Positions 40,361 to 51,660 of a stretch of DNA of 64,000 nt are shown here, in pieces (the first letter of the stretch is position 1; each line of letters starts with the position of its first letter). The stretch lies in contig NC_069090.1 in NCBI RefSeq assembly GCF_947172395.1, forward strand, positions 6,706,291-6,770,290, read 5' to 3'. The notes beneath the pieces are model-generated. The model did not search any database. It had not been told where the DNA came from and saw only the letters and a program-made list of their open reading frames with translations. The stretch comes from Bicyclus anynana (taxonomy: Eukaryota > Arthropoda > Insecta > Lepidoptera > Nymphalidae). A program made the translations under genes and the position numbers.

Positions 40361-40935
40361 TTTAGATATACCTACGAGTAAATTAAACATTCGACTATAT
40401 TGGAAGTGTTTTAAAAAGTTTATAATTTGTTTGTTTTTTTTTTCGTACCGATGGTACTGGTGCGATTTTAGAATTTCTTCCACACATGAATTGTATTGGC
40501 GTGACAGTGTCTACGCTGCCTAACAAACAACTGAGCTCAAGTCATCAAATTCCCTCTTATTTATACCAACACTCCCTGTACAATAACTTAAATAATGAAT
40601 GTTAATACCACCTGTAATCGAGGAAATTGTTGTATCAATGGTTTTTGAAGGATTTTTAAAAAACGGTATTTTAAGCGAACGGCGACTCCTCTATAATAGA
40701 GACCACAGTAATGTGTGCCATCATTAAATCCAAATTACAAGATTATGGTTTATGAGTGGTGTTTACAAACCCTTAGCAAACTAGCCGGTGGCCATCTTGT
40801 AGAGACATGTGCAAAGATGTCCGATGTCCACTCAAACATGTCCTGAACAAACACACGCTGTTTGCATATCGGCCACTTGGATATTTGTAATGGTGTCTAT
40901 GAGATTAGCTTGTTATAATTTGAAATAGATTGGGG
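40361..40935. other. Unassigned, with an Hx-like scrap
   Basis: 40783-40915 (GGTGGCCATCTTGTAGAGAC, GGATATTTGTAATGGTGTCT, ATTAGCTTGT) resembles the Hx repeat at 755-836. The rest is unassigned. Confidence 0.4.
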
Positions 40936-41302
40936 TAAACGCGAAAGTTTGTACGGATGTTTGGCTGTTTGTTACTCTTTAACGCCGCTACTACTGAAGC
41001 GATTTGGCTGAAATTTGGAATGGAAATAGATTTTACTCTGGAATAACACAAAGGCTACTTTTTATCCCGAAAAAAATCCATGGTTTCCCGAGATTTGCGA
41101 AAAGTAATGGTTTTGATGATATGAATGTTTGTTACTCTTTCACGCCTCGACTAGTGAACCGAATTAGCTGAAATTTTCTATCAAGATATATTATAGCCTG
41201 GTTTTACACAAAGGTTGCTTTTTATCCCGGAAAAATCCATGGTTCCCGAGGGATTTGGGAAAAACTGAATTCCACGCGGACGAATTCACGGGCGTCCGCT
41301 AG
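40936..41302 (+). mobile_element. HEL-3 composite element, 5' end lost
   Basis: It follows the 39236 copy from TAAACGCGAAAGTTTGTACG through both halves to GGGCGTCCG-CTAG before T. It shares the same internal join, so the composite moved as a unit. Confidence 0.8.
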
Positions 41303-41619
41303 TAGTTTATGTTAAGAACTATTGGACGCTTGCAACGTTGACTGCGTAAAAATCTCGCAAGAGCCATGGATTTTTCTGGGCTAAAAGTAGGTTATATTGG
41401 TCAATAATTTCCTCTATTTTTATTTATTTATTTAGCATTCATGCACTTAGGTACTAATACATTTGTTGGCATAATGTTACTAGTAGTAAAAATTAAATGT
41501 TTTCAATATTAAGTCAAGAATGGTAATGTCAATAATTTATTCATTTTTTAATAACATTCTATAAATTGTAGGCTGTCGTGATGTTGCGGTAATGAGTACC
41601 TAAATAATTTTATTCAGTT
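41303..41619. other. Unassigned, with a HEL-3 scrap
   Basis: 41366-41400 (GCCATGGATTTTTCTGGGCT) is a minus-strand piece of the HEL-3 body. Nothing else recognised. Confidence 0.35.
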
Positions 41620-41820
41620 TTAATATCTATCCCATAGAAGTATAATACGAGATATCTTCCAGTGAAAGTCCTATTAACATGCTTTATTGGAACTTTCACT
41701 AGAATTTAGAAAAGATTATTGAGCAACATAAAGTCTATTTTTTATCCCTAAAAATTCATAGGTCCCGTGGAATATGTGAAAAATAGAATTACATATAGAC
41801 GAAGTCGCGGGCGTCCGCTT
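41620..41820 (+). mobile_element. HEL-3-like 3' half
   Basis: TTTTTATCCCTAAAAATTCA, TAGGTCCCGTGGAATATG and GACGAAGTCGCGGGCGTCCG. The final CTAG is changed to CTTT. Confidence 0.65.
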
Positions 41821-42356
41821 TTTATAAATATTGAAAAGTTAATTGATTTCTAGTGAATTTCGTTACGAATTGGTAATTTTTAAGGCATTATTTACACATA
41901 AAATATTTTATTACTAAATAAAATACACCTATTTTCGAATTTAGTGAGTTTTAACCGTGTTTTATAAAAATACAGAACACACCTTTCAATTCTGATAAAT
42001 ATCAATTCATTTATACAAGGAGGAAGTTTCCCACGATTCTCAAGTATTCCAAACACCCCGATTTGTGGGTAGATCACACAAAAAGTCGTCCTTTTATCCC
42101 TTTACCTTGGGGAGGAACCCTTGCACCGGACTATGTTACCAGTATCGATGGCAAATTGGGGTTAACATTTCTTATAAGCCTTAAGAGGGCTTTTGAGATA
42201 CTTGTAAGGGGCTTTTTATTGGTTTCCGATTTTTCGTAGATTTTATTTTCTGTTGTAATTGCTTCTTAGGGCTGTCTTTTTACGGTTATAAGAATGATTT
42301 TCATTAAGTAAAATTTATTATGTATTTTTTGTAAAACGTGACAAAGTAATATAACA
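41821..42356. other. Unassigned AT-rich stretch
   Basis: Nothing recognised. A small unique patch lies near 42090-42160. Confidence 0.35.
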
Positions 42357-42640
42357 AAGCCGTGATAGCCCATTGGATAAAAGCTATGCCTCCGATTTCA
42401 GAGAGTTCGAGTCCGGGGCATGCACCTCCAACTTTTCAGTTGTGTGCATTTTAAGAAATTAAGTATCACGTGTCTCAAACGGTGAAGGAAAAACATCGTG
42501 AGGAAACCTGCATACCAGAGAATTTTTTAATTTTTTGCGTGTGTGAAGTCGTTGGGCCAGCGTGGTGGACTATTGGCCTGACCACTCTCATTCTGAGAGT
42601 AGACTCGAGCTCAGCAGTGAGCTGAATATGGGTTAATAAA
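42357..42640 (+). mobile_element. SINE-A, near full length
   Basis: A box TAGCCCATTGG, shortened B region (GAGTTCGAGTCCGGGG), ATCACGTGTC, and tail AATATGGGTTAATAAAA. Missing CTGCCAATCCGCA before GGGCCAGCGT. Confidence 0.88.
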
Positions 42641-42779
42641 ATACATATAACAAAGATTTTTTAATATTCCATAATATGTAGCAGTAGTAAGTTCTAGTAA
42701 GCGTTATGAAAATTTCCGACAACTGCTTACATACAAAGTGCAATAAGTCATGCACAGTACAACGCTAAACTTTAATAAC
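42641..42779. other. Unassigned stretch
   Basis: Nothing recognised. Confidence 0.35.
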
Positions 42780-43330
42780 ATTCCATCTTGCATTACTAGT
42801 GGGGCGGTACAAAGCGTCGAAAACAAAAGATAATATGATTAGAAACGAATTACACATACGCGATAAGTCCGGCTCGCAGGACCAACTAACCGCAGCCCCA
42901 CGTCGGGCGCCACTCACCCTTTGTGTCCACTTTCTTTGTATTTTGTTTCATTTCATGCAAAATTTAATTTCGTTTTCAAGACTCGCGTGGAATGATATTA
43001 CCACAGGCCGCGACCGCTCGTAATTTCATTGCTACTCCTCAAGTGTGTGTGGATTGTGGACATCGGGGCCTTTTTCATCACATTCCCTTTCGGTCGGTGC
43101 GTATGTTTTTCGTTTGCAGCGGACGTTTGGAATTAAACCGAATTGCGGGATCGTTAATTGCTCAACGAAACCACCTGTGAAATTTCATTGGTGAAGTTTT
43201 AATTTTAAACTTGTACGTTGTTTTATTCGCTGTTTATGTTGCAATTAAATGTTCGCATTCGGGTGTTGATTAAAGCGATTATCGTGCGGAATTACTATTG
43301 CGTGTGTAATTATTGTGAGCTTTTTATTTA
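42780..43330. other. Repeat-free GC-richer island
   Basis: It contains CCCCACGTCGGGCGCCACTC, ACATCGGGGCCTTTTTCATC and TTTGCAGCGGACGTTTGGAA. Two short open frames have no recognised motif. It is one of the longest repeat-free runs of the window and a candidate enhancer. Confidence 0.4.
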
Positions 43331-43505
43331 CACTAGCTGAGTGACCATGTTTTGCTGATGAACTTAATAATATATTTAAGTACATCTACTTAGGTATCCT
43401 TAGGTCCATATATCGAACTTGAATTTCAAACAACTTGAGATCATATTTGTGATCTTTGTTTATATGGTAAGGAACATTACTGGACTTTGGAACGTGTTCT
43501 TGAGT
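43331..43505. other. Unassigned AT-rich stretch
   Basis: Nothing recognised. Confidence 0.35.
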
Positions 43506-43668
43506 TTTTTTTAATCATTACAAGTTAGCCCTTGACTACAATTCACCTGGTAAGTGATGAAATCGGGCAAAGAGGAAGGATGAAAATCAACACCCCTTTT
43601 CGTTTCTACACGACATCGTACAGGAACGCTAATTCGCTTGGCAGTACGTCTTTGACGGTTAAGTAACG
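43506..43668 (-). mobile_element. SINE-B, tail and body only
   Basis: CAAGTTAGCCCTTGACTACA, GAAGGATGAAAATCAACACC, then CTTGGCAGTACGTCTTTGAC. Head absent. Confidence 0.8.
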
Positions 43669-44019
43669 TCTATTAATACGAGCCCTAAACAGAATCTAAT
43701 AAGTTGCACCTATCTAAGTATCTAGTTGTACTTTTTTATCAGTTGAATAAAATTGTGTAATAATTATATACCTAAAAAATAAAAAAAATTGTATTCGACC
43801 AGTCTGTTGTTTAGTAGTGTAGTAGTTTATTATGTAAAGAATTATGTTTGTGACTTAGCGAGCTCGTCCGGCGAAGTCCGTCATGTTTATGATTGCTTCC
43901 CAGACTCACTTATAGAAGAAATATGGGCTAACAAACTCTATAACATTCATAATTGACAGGGGCTTCAAAAAAACATGAAAGTCTGGCATTAATAGACTCT
44001 CGATCTACTATTTCCCTAA
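43669..44019. other. Unassigned stretch
   Basis: Nothing recognised. Confidence 0.35.
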
Positions 44020-44290
44020 TTTCCACTGGAGGTAAATTAGTTATCATTTAACGTACCCATCTACGAGATACACAGCACGCCGTGCTAATGCGCACATCAT
44101 TAATGCAATCTACATTATTTCGCGGAGCAATTGCGGAGTCTACGAGCTAAGAACATCCGAAAGCCCAGCCCGTATTAATATTATCACATATCCGGCCGAC
44201 CAGAGCTCACTGGGAGAATTTTTAATGGCACGCTTTAATTATTTTGCTGCGGGCTCTTGTACTCTATAACACATCGATATGTGAATCAAA
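44020..44290. other. Repeat-free island
   Basis: Contains CAGCACGCCGTGCTAATGCG (with palindromic GCACGCCGTGC), TTAATGCAATCTACATTATT and AATTTTTAATGGCACGCTTT. Candidate regulatory sequence. Confidence 0.35.
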
Positions 44291-44411
44291 GATACGCCAA
44301 AACGTCGTTGATATCCCCATAAAGCGACACTTTCAATAACGTCTGAAGAAAATGTCCTTATTAGGCTTTGCTATCCAGACAATGACTTGGTTGCTAACTA
44401 TGGGCCACATA

Positions 44412-44520
44412 AGAAGGCTCAGAGTCACACAGCGAGCGATGGAACGAGCTATGCTCGGAGTATCGAATCGGAAATGAGAAGATCCTCAGAAGAATCAAAG
44501 TCACCGACATAGCTCAACTG
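44412..44520 (+). mobile_element. RTE-like LINE fragment
   Basis: Encodes TQRAMERAMLGVSNRK before a stop, then remnants of the R..VTDIA segment in another frame (ATCAAAGTCACCGACATAGC), and ends with a GATGATGAT tail. A large part is deleted. Confidence 0.65.
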
Positions 44521-44919
44521 ATGATGATTCAGACAAAATATTGTCACACAAAAATTTGTTTTTAAAGTTATTCTGCTTTTGTCATCAGGTAAATTGATTC
44601 AACCACCATATGCGATATGATACCATAATTTCAAATTTATGCTTTCTTTTGTTTAAATGAAATACATAAAGATAATAAAAATGTAAATTAGGTAATTTTT
44701 GATAAGCATTTGGCATCATTTTGATATTTTTTATTAAAATTTTGATATGACTTCAAAAAGGACCTTACATATTTGACTCGTATGTATCTTAGCATGTTCT
44801 TATTTACTCTAAAACTTTTGAGTAAACGTACATTTTTAACGTACATATAAAACGTAATTATAATAAAACATCTTGGACATCATATACCAATGTATAGCCA
44901 CTAAGTTCCATTCACATTA
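44521..44919. other. Unassigned AT-rich stretch
   Basis: Nothing recognised. Confidence 0.35.
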
Positions 44920-45130
44920 GAGATTTCATTTTTGCTGACGGAGGCACCTGACGTGTGCATTATTAACGGGCGTGCCGAAAACTGAAAATTGCCCGAGATC
45001 ACTGTACGGCACATATTTATAACTGTTTGGGAGGGATTCCGAAACCGTCGGTACATTATGAAGGGACCTAATTAACCGGCCGACGCGCTAACATTAATAA
45101 TTTACCGTCTGCCGACAACGTACCTATTAC
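44920..45130. other. Repeat-free island
   Basis: TGACGGAGGCACCTGACGTG, AATTAACCGGCCGACGCGCT and ATTAATAATTTACCGTCTGC. No transposon match. Confidence 0.35.
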
Positions 45131-45491
45131 TTCTTTGGAGTCTATGGTTTTATATTGAACACTTTTATCTATGGAAAATAACTACTCGTAGATCATTATC
45201 ATCATCATTTCAGGGCTCAAAGACAAAGAATTAAATAGACACTAGTAGAAAGCATCCAATCGCATTGCCTCGAAAAAAAATACGTGTTGCTGTAATGGAC
45301 TGCCGCGGTAAATCTATTGCATAGCATTTTTTATCAACTTATGCAGTTATAATTATTTATTTGTTTTATTTATGCAGTATATTTTTTTCCTTTGAAAAGA
45401 ATAATTTAATTAAAAAAAATGTCTTTACTTATAACTACTACAATTTTATAACTGTGAATCAGTAACGAGCTTCAATGTTTTTATTAAAAAA
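45131..45491. other. Unassigned AT-rich stretch
   Basis: Nothing recognised. Confidence 0.35.
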
Positions 45492-45616
45492 CTAGCCAAC
45501 ACTCTGCGGTTTTACTCGCGTGTATCCCGTTCCCGTGAGAATAAGGGGAGATTCAGAGATTACCCCATAGCTCCTACAATACCACAAACTTCACCTCTTT
45601 ATAATATTAGTATAGA
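45492..45616 (-). mobile_element. HEL-2 element, internally deleted
   Basis: CTAG at 45492-45495 and TC (45615-45616) on the minus strand, with A and T flanks. AGGTGAAGTTTGTGGTATTG and GAACGGGATACACGCGAGTA are kept; the middle is missing. 125 bp. Confidence 0.75.
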
Positions 45617-46030
45617 TTATAATAAACTGTTTATTGGGCCCGACATTCTTGCATATAACTCTTAAAACAGTAATGTCATTCGAATTCAGGAATTTATTAC
45701 AACAAGCAGACGCCATTAGACCTCTTTAATCCGGCCCTGTCGCAAAATCCGTTCTTAGCGGAAGTCTACCCCTCTGCTAAACTTCATCTTTATGCGTCAA
45801 GCGGTTTTCGATATTTTGTGATAACCTTTCGCTTTTATATATTTAGATTAGTCCTCAACAATATTTAATTCATCCAACTTTCCGCGTAATAACGAAATCG
45901 TAATAATTCCAATCCGTTTTTCAATATGAATGATATCCAACTCTTCGTGCTCACCAGAACGTTAGTTTTCACAGCGCCCATACATATTCATTGCGCGCCG
46001 TCGCATCTGCTACTAAATTGAGGGTAGATT
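45617..46030. other. Repeat-free island and flanks
   Basis: 45700-45960 (GACCTCTTTAATCCGGCCCT, TATGCGTCAAGCGGTTTTCG) is unique and GC-richer. Confidence 0.35.
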
Positions 46031-46342
46031 TAGAACTATCCAAATACCTATAGGAGAATCATTTTATTAAATTGTAAAATGAAATTTGAAACAGTTATTC
46101 ACATAAAATTAAAAGTACTTTTACACATGAAGAAAAACTGTCTTTAATGAGAAATCATTTTTTGATGCGAAACATTAGGGAGTTGGCAACAAGACTTATT
46201 ACATATAGTATGCGGTAGTATGTACGGTGTGGCGACGCGTCGCCATGCGCAATCGACTGTGCGATTCTCTCCCACTCGATCCGGCGTTAAGCCATCTCGC
46301 TCGCTACACTGAGCTCGGATACCTATAGTGTATATATCCCAT
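46031..46342. other. Unassigned, with a 14-bp GC palindrome
   Basis: GGCGACGCGTCGCC at 46231-46244 is perfectly palindromic, within a GC-rich patch. No element boundary found. Confidence 0.4.
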
Positions 46343-46660
46343 AAAGCCGTGATAGCCCTGATAGTGGATATGACCTCTGCCTCCGACTGCTGAGAGTGTG
46401 GGTTCTTATCCAGTCCGGGGCATGCACCTTCAACTTTTCAGTTGTGTGCATTTTAAGAAATTAAATATCACGTGTCTCAAACGGTGAAGGAAAACATCGT
46501 GAGGAACCCTGCATACCAGAGAATTTTCTTGATTCTCTGCTGTGTAAAGTCTGCCAATCCGCATTGGGCCAGCGTGGTGGACTATTGGCCTAACCCCTCA
46601 CATTCTGAGAGGAGACTCGAGCTCAGCAGTGAGCCGAATATGGGTTGATAACGACTATAA
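46343..46660 (+). mobile_element. SINE-A, full length
   Basis: The A box is interrupted by an extra TGATA (TAGCCCTGATAGTGG), the B box is mutated (GGTTCTTATCC), and the body is close to consensus including ATCACGTGTC. Tail AATATGGGTTGATAACGA. Probably inactive for Pol III. Confidence 0.92.
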
Positions 46661-47792
46661 GCACCTCGTTTTCAGTAAGTAACTTGATATTGAATTATAC
46701 TTGTTTAATTTTATATGTATAAATAATTTTACATATAAACCTTCCTCTTTAATCACTCTATCTACAAAAAAAACCAAATCAAATTCCGTTGCATAGTTTT
46801 AAAGATTTAAGCATATATAGGGATAGGTACAGAGAAAGTGACTTTGTTTTATTCTGTGATGTGATATAAAATTATCATTATGATCACACATACAGCATAC
46901 AAAATCAATTTAATCACATCACCGTACAACGTAGGTGTCATTAACATATTTTCATATTTTCACGATGCCCTCGCACTGTACCAAAGGGCTGGAGTTTCAA
47001 AAATACGTCGACACGGGCTCTCATTAACTTTGGATCATATAAGGAGTTACACTGAATACTAATTCGTGGCAAAGATGTGAAACGTAGACATGTCAACTCG
47101 CAAATCTAATAGAATACCTACCTATAAAGAGTGAATCATCATTGTAAGGGCGAGTCTTAATAAAATTAATAACACACGATTTAATTTCTAAGAAGACGAC
47201 TTACAGCGGAATATGCGTGTTGACTCTAGCGGATAACGGAAAAGCCGTTGATATATAAAAACGGTTATCAAATGTGATATTTAGTGTCACCACATACGTT
47301 CCGTTTCTACCCTTGATAATCTTAATTAAAAAAATAATCTGTGATAGGCTATTAAACATTTTCTAGGTGTAAACAGAAGAGGCATCTTATATTATTACAG
47401 CTTTTCATCATGCGTGATTGTAGTCAACCAGCCTATTTCTATATATATATGCCGGTATCAAATGGTCTAGTCAAAGATAAATAACACATTCTATCCAGTC
47501 CGTATTCCATTTTTGTATCGATAGTTCCACGGTAAGTCAAAGTTCCACAATCAAAATATCACTAGACGCATCTATGATTTTACTTTATCTCTGAAACCTG
47601 AAACCAAGGGTGGCGAAGGGATACGATGGTGTTAATTATACAATTTTCTTTGAAATAAGTTAATAAATATTGAATAAGGGACCTCCGGTAACCTGTTAAT
47701 AATACAGAACATGCATCACAGTTACCCTTCCCTTAACATATGAAGTATTATTGCAGTAAAAGTATCTTTTACGACTATAATCCAACTTATAT
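46661..47792. other. Unassigned AT-rich stretch
   Basis: A short AT repeat (TATATATATATG) near 47441. A 60-codon open frame at 46880-47062 is unrecognised. Confidence 0.35.
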
Positions 47793-48045
47793 TATACTAA
47801 TAAATGCGAACGTTTTTAATGATATTTGTTACTCTTTCACGCAAAAACTACTAAATTAATTTGGCTGAAATATTTATAATATACTATATATTATCACTCG
47901 TCACGAAATATCGAAAACCGCTTGGAAAAATTCTAATTTGGCAGGGAGTTAGTTTATAGTTAGTAGACGTCCGGTAAGAACAGATTTTGCGACAAGGCAG
48001 GAATAAAGATGTGTAAGGGCGGACGTAGTCGCAGCCGTCCGCTAA
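47793..48045 (+). mobile_element. HEL-3-like element, decayed
   Basis: ACTAATAAATGCGAACGTTT, GTTACTCTTTCACGCAAAAA at the start; GGCGGACGTAGTCGCAGCCG and CCGCTAA before T at the end (CTAA still fits the CTRR rule). The middle is not family-like. Confidence 0.6.
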
Positions 48046-48145
48046 TCTGAAATAGAGATAGAATTAGCCATGGTTTAATACATAGACATACTTTACGGCG
48101 CAAAATCGTTCCCTTGGGATTAGTGAATATCACACTAATCGACGA

Positions 48146-48400
48146 ATATCATTAGCACTGTTGAGCACGAGTCTCCACGAGTCGAGTTTAGGCCAATAGT
48201 CCATGACGCTGGCCCAATGCGGATTGGCAGACTTCACACACCTAGAGAATTAAGAAAATTCTCAGGTATGCAGGCTTCCTCACGATGTTTTCCTTCACCG
48301 TTTGAGACATTAATTTCTTAAAATGCACTTAACTGAAAAGTTGGTGCATGCCCCGGATTCAAACCTATGGCCTCTCCACTGGGCTATCACTACTGGGCTC
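48146..48400 (-). mobile_element. SINE-A, several deletions
   Basis: The minus strand keeps TAGCCCAGTGG, a mutated B box (GGTTTGAATCC) and GGACTATTGGCCTAAAC. The CACGTG segment is deleted (TTGAGACATTAATTTC). Confidence 0.88.
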
Positions 48401-48539
48401 TACTATTTTACTTTCTATGATTTCCACCAAATAACAACACTATAGATAATAATACGAGTAATTATATCTGTCATATACATTGATGGTAATAGATATTCGG
48501 AGGGTTTAAAAATATAAACAAAGAGTCCACAATACAAAT
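48401..48539. other. Unassigned stretch
   Basis: Nothing recognised. Confidence 0.35.
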
Positions 48540-48700
48540 TCACATGCCCCCGGGCTCGGAAGTGGGGTAGCTACCCCCTGGCCCTATTAAGGTGAAAATT
48601 AAGATGTTGATTGCAGCCCCGCTCTGCGCGCGATTGATTGGAATTATTTATTTGCCCCCGGCCCTACTGATGGTGCTTTGCATCTTTTATCTATACGTAC
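48540..48700. other. Repeat-free GC-rich island
   Basis: ATGCCCCCGGGCTCGGAAGT and CAGCCCCGCTCTGCGCGCGA. No exon signal or repeat match. Confidence 0.4.
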
Positions 48701-48709
48701 AAAGTTATT

Positions 48710-49300
48710 CGATGTATATCTATAGTATGCGCGTTATCATCTGAGTCGTCCGGTCATAAAAGTCAAAAAAGATAGGAATGTGCAGCGCGCCTACCTGCGC
48801 ACCCTAATTATCGATAAACGGCTACCTGCGCACGTGCTAATGATGAGTCAATAATGATTTGGACGATTCTGATTGGTCGGTTTCTAATGTAATTGCATTG
48901 CGTATTTTTTTTGCTATAAATGTGTTTACTGCAATTAAATAAATACATTCATGTGTTACTCGTTGCGCACTATGGATACTTTATTTTCTAACGTTGATCT
49001 GAAGAAATTACATGGCGATATTAGCCCTCAAGCTCGAACACTGATTCACAACGTATTCCTGTTTCTCAATGAATTGAAAAGTTTATTTAGTTAATAATTA
49101 TATAATATGAAATATGTATTATATTAAATCAAATATTGTTAATTTTTTTAATTTTGTGAACAAGATACGATAATAAACTTTACTTATCGATAATATGTCT
49201 TTCATTGTTACACCCTTCACTAGACGGCTCCATAAGACCCATAAGTGCAAGCGAGATAGATATAGAGAAATGATTTATGGCCCTAAGACTCAGTTGTTAA
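48710..49300 (+). mobile_element. Possible decayed DNA transposon
   Basis: A TATA-like CTATAAAT at 48915-48922 stands 50-60 bp upstream of the 40-codon frame. ATTATCGATAA (48808) and TTATCGATAA (49186) flank it, and GCGCCTACCTGCGCAC / GGCTACCTGCGCACG is a local direct repeat upstream. No terminal inverted repeat is clear, so the borders are guesses. Confidence 0.35.
48972..49094 (+). pseudogene. Short frame resembling the N-terminus of a lepidopteran transposase
   Basis: ATG at 48972 opens 40 codons ending at TAA 49092-49094. The peptide includes FSNVDLKKLHGDISPQARTL, followed by IHNVFLFLNELKSLFS. The pattern 'xDLxKLHGDISxxxRTLIxNV' is one I associate with N-terminal helix-turn-helix parts of Tc1-like transposases in moths and butterflies, from memory and not checked. 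The full protein would be several hundred residues, so this is a truncated remnant. A start with a TATA-like box upstream supports a former promoter. Confidence 0.4.
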
Positions 49301-49482
49301 CGATAGTAGTATAGCAGATAAACATAGTATATTATAATTTTTTTCTTCTGCAACTTTAATGATAAATAATACTACATAATTATACAATACACACATCACT
49401 TCTTAGCCCCAAAGTACAAGTATAACATACTGTTTTATGGGTACTCAGATAGCAAACTAAGTACATACAAATACTTGTATAA
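49301..49482. other. Unassigned AT-rich stretch
   Basis: Nothing recognised. Confidence 0.35.
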
Positions 49483-49669
49483 TCTATACTAATATTATAA
49501 AGCTGAAGAGTTGGTTTGTTTGATTGAACGCGCTAATCTCAGGAACTACTGGTCCGATTTGAAAAATTCTTTCAGTGTTAGATAGCCCATTTATCTAGGA
49601 AGGCTATAGTATCCCCGTATTCCTACGGGAAAGGGAACCACGCGGGTAAAACCGCGTGGCGTCTGCTAG
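49483..49669 (+). mobile_element. HEL-1, complete reference copy
   Basis: A|TC at 49482/49483 and CTAG|T at 49669/49670 give the Helitron insertion pattern. Hairpin CCACGCGG (49638-49645) pairs with CCGCGTGG (49652-49659), 6 nt before CTAG. Internal GCTGAAGAGTTGGTTTGTTT and AACTACTGGTCCGATTTGAA. 187 bp, non-coding. Confidence 0.82.
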
Positions 49670-49671
49670 TG

Positions 49672-49800
49672 TATAAATACACCCAGATACTGGAAAACAT
49701 CTATGATCATAACAAAAAAAATCCAGTTGTGGGAATCGAACCCACGTCCGTGGATGTAGAAAGCAGGGTCGCTACCCACTTAGCGCAAAGATACCTTGTA
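49672..49800 (-). mobile_element. SINE-C head
   Basis: The minus strand reads GTGGGTAGCGACCCTGCTTT, CCACGGACGTGGGTTCGATT, CCCACAACTGG, then an A/T-rich stretch and CCAGTATCTGGGTGTA. The B box GGTTCGATTCC is perfect; no full tRNA cloverleaf. Confidence 0.6.
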
Positions 49801-50090
49801 CGATAGTCCACACGCATTGTTAATACTGTGTTAGGTACCAGCCAAATAAAAATAAAATACTACTATCCATGATTTTAAATAGCCTATACGTGAGGTAAAG
49901 TTATCTTGAGTAATATTATAAATAGGAAATATTTGATTGTTTGTTTTGTTTGTATTGTAAAAGCTAAAAAACTACGAGACCAATTTGAAAAGTTCTTTCA
50001 CCACTATCCCTGATGAACATGGGCTATATTTTTAGAATATTAGCTCTCAAACTACGTTGCAATATGCATCGAATCACCAAAAAAGAAACC
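49801..50090. mobile_element. Helitron-like 5' piece in unassigned sequence
   Basis: 49908-50035 (AGTAATATTATAAATAGGAA, ACTACGAGACCAATTTGAAA, CATGGGCTATATTTTTA) follows the HEL layout but lacks the 3' end. The rest is unassigned. Confidence 0.45.
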
Positions 50091-50224
50091 AACAGCCATT
50101 TGCATCGCAAATCCCGGTAGACACGTGTCTCGTCCCGATACAGTGACACGGCGCGTTATTAGCCCGTATCTCCGTCTTGTCAACCCCGCTTTACGATCAC
50201 TCATTGCTTAGGGTCCTCGCACAC
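50091..50224. other. Repeat-free GC-richer patch
   Basis: GACACGTGTCTCGTCCCGAT is an almost perfect palindrome (GACACGTGTC at 50120-50129). No transposon similarity. Confidence 0.4.
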
Positions 50225-50370
50225 TATACGGCCAGTTTGTTCATGTAAAGTTAAAGTAACAGTAAAAGTAGTAAGTAGTAAAGAAGACTATTTTTCCGTG
50301 ATTAAGCCCGTCACTTTTGCTTTATGACGTTATTTTGACTGTTACTTACGATGAAGAAACTGGCCGTATA
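50225..50370. mobile_element. MITE-6, inverted ends
   Basis: TATACGGCCAGTTTGTTCAT (50225-50244) and the inverse at 50351-50370 match at 19 of 20 positions. Inner arms (AAAGTAACAGTAAAAGTAG against GACTGTTACTT) also pair. 146 bp, non-coding. Confidence 0.8.
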
Positions 50371-50740
50371 AGGCCAGAATTGCGGCTGCGTCCACAACTG
50401 GTCATAATGTAAATTAACACAGGTTATAAGCCTACTTTGGGGCTATATAGTAATGTGTGTATTGTTTAAGTATTTTTATTTTTATTTATAATGCAGCCAA
50501 TTGTCAGTTGTTATTTGCCCGTGCATAACAGGCTGACCGGGTGACATTCGCTATCGCTATTAATGGGCGAACGCTCATAGCAAACGTTCGCTCGCCCAAA
50601 CGCCCCCCCCCCCCCTGGCACCGCTGAAGTCCCATTAAGGATCCTACGGCACTTACACAATCAGAAGAAATATCATAGCAAACTATACCTACGTAGCTAT
50701 GTAGCAACCAATCGTGCCTGTGCGGTTTGCAGCCAATAGG
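50371..50740. other. Unassigned, with a C homopolymer
   Basis: A C run of about 15 near 50602-50616 follows GCGAACGCTCATAGCAAACGTTCGC, an imperfect hairpin. No gene recognised. Confidence 0.5.
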
Positions 50741-51660
50741 GTGTTTGACTTTTTTTTTTTAGTATAGTGTATCTGCGATGAGTACTTACGGAAATACAGG
50801 AACGTCTTTGCGGCTTAGCCGTGGACTGCTCAAAAACGCTCCATACACACCACTTACTAAATATTGTAAATACGTTATGTCAATGATGAAATGAATCGAA
50901 AACTTACAAAGAAAATTACAGATATATTTGTTATGTGCGAGTTAATATTTACACATCAGGTAACTCTGGCATCGGCAAACATACTCGATTCACTGCAGTA
51001 CAGTTACTCTGTTTCATCAGAATGTGGTATGCATTATTATACCCACCCCACTTTTGATGCAGTAATATAGCTGCAGACCAGTTAAGCTGGTCGTTGCAGC
51101 CACTGGCCGTGCTCGTAGCGGCATAGTGAGCTAGGTCCTTTACGATCACTCATTGTTTAGCGAGCACGTCACGACAAGGGAGCGAATTCGAATCGACATT
51201 TCACGTAAGAGCTTGTAAAAACTCCATACGGCTGTACAAAGTTATTCTACACTCCCAAAAATATGTGCTTTAAGAATATAAACTCTATTAAAATAGGAAT
51301 AAGGTTGATAATAACAAAATAAATAAAATTTCGTAGTAAAAAAGTAGATATGGATTATGCCTGAATTATTTAGATGGTAATCGTGCGTCCGTATTCTGAT
51401 CGTTTGTCTCATCGAAATGTTATGCATGTCTTTTGTCCCTCAATTATAGGTTGGATGTGAAAGGGATGGGGTTAGACGTGTTTGGTGAAAACGTGAATGC
51501 TTGGGGTCGCAATGTTTCAGTTATTACCTTACGTATAACGCTGTTATTGTATGAAATTATCTTTTTGAATAACAAAGATACTGTTTTTGCTTGTACCTAC
51601 CTATATGTACCTACGAGAATTGAGATACTGATGGATCCACCACCGCAGCGCTGCCTTACC
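50741..51660. other. Unassigned stretch
   Basis: 51071-51101 (GCTGCAGACCAGTTAAGCTG, GTCGTTGCAGC) could fold. Several open frames of 60-90 codons are unrecognised. Confidence 0.35.

Noticed and set aside
49730..49800. tRNA gene on the minus strand
   Set aside because: Only a B-box/T-arm-like segment and a partial 5' part are present; a cloverleaf with acceptor stem could not be assembled. It is better explained as a SINE head.
50602..50616. C homopolymer as an assembly error
   Set aside because: A run of this length is plausible in real DNA and cannot be judged without reads, so it is only noted.
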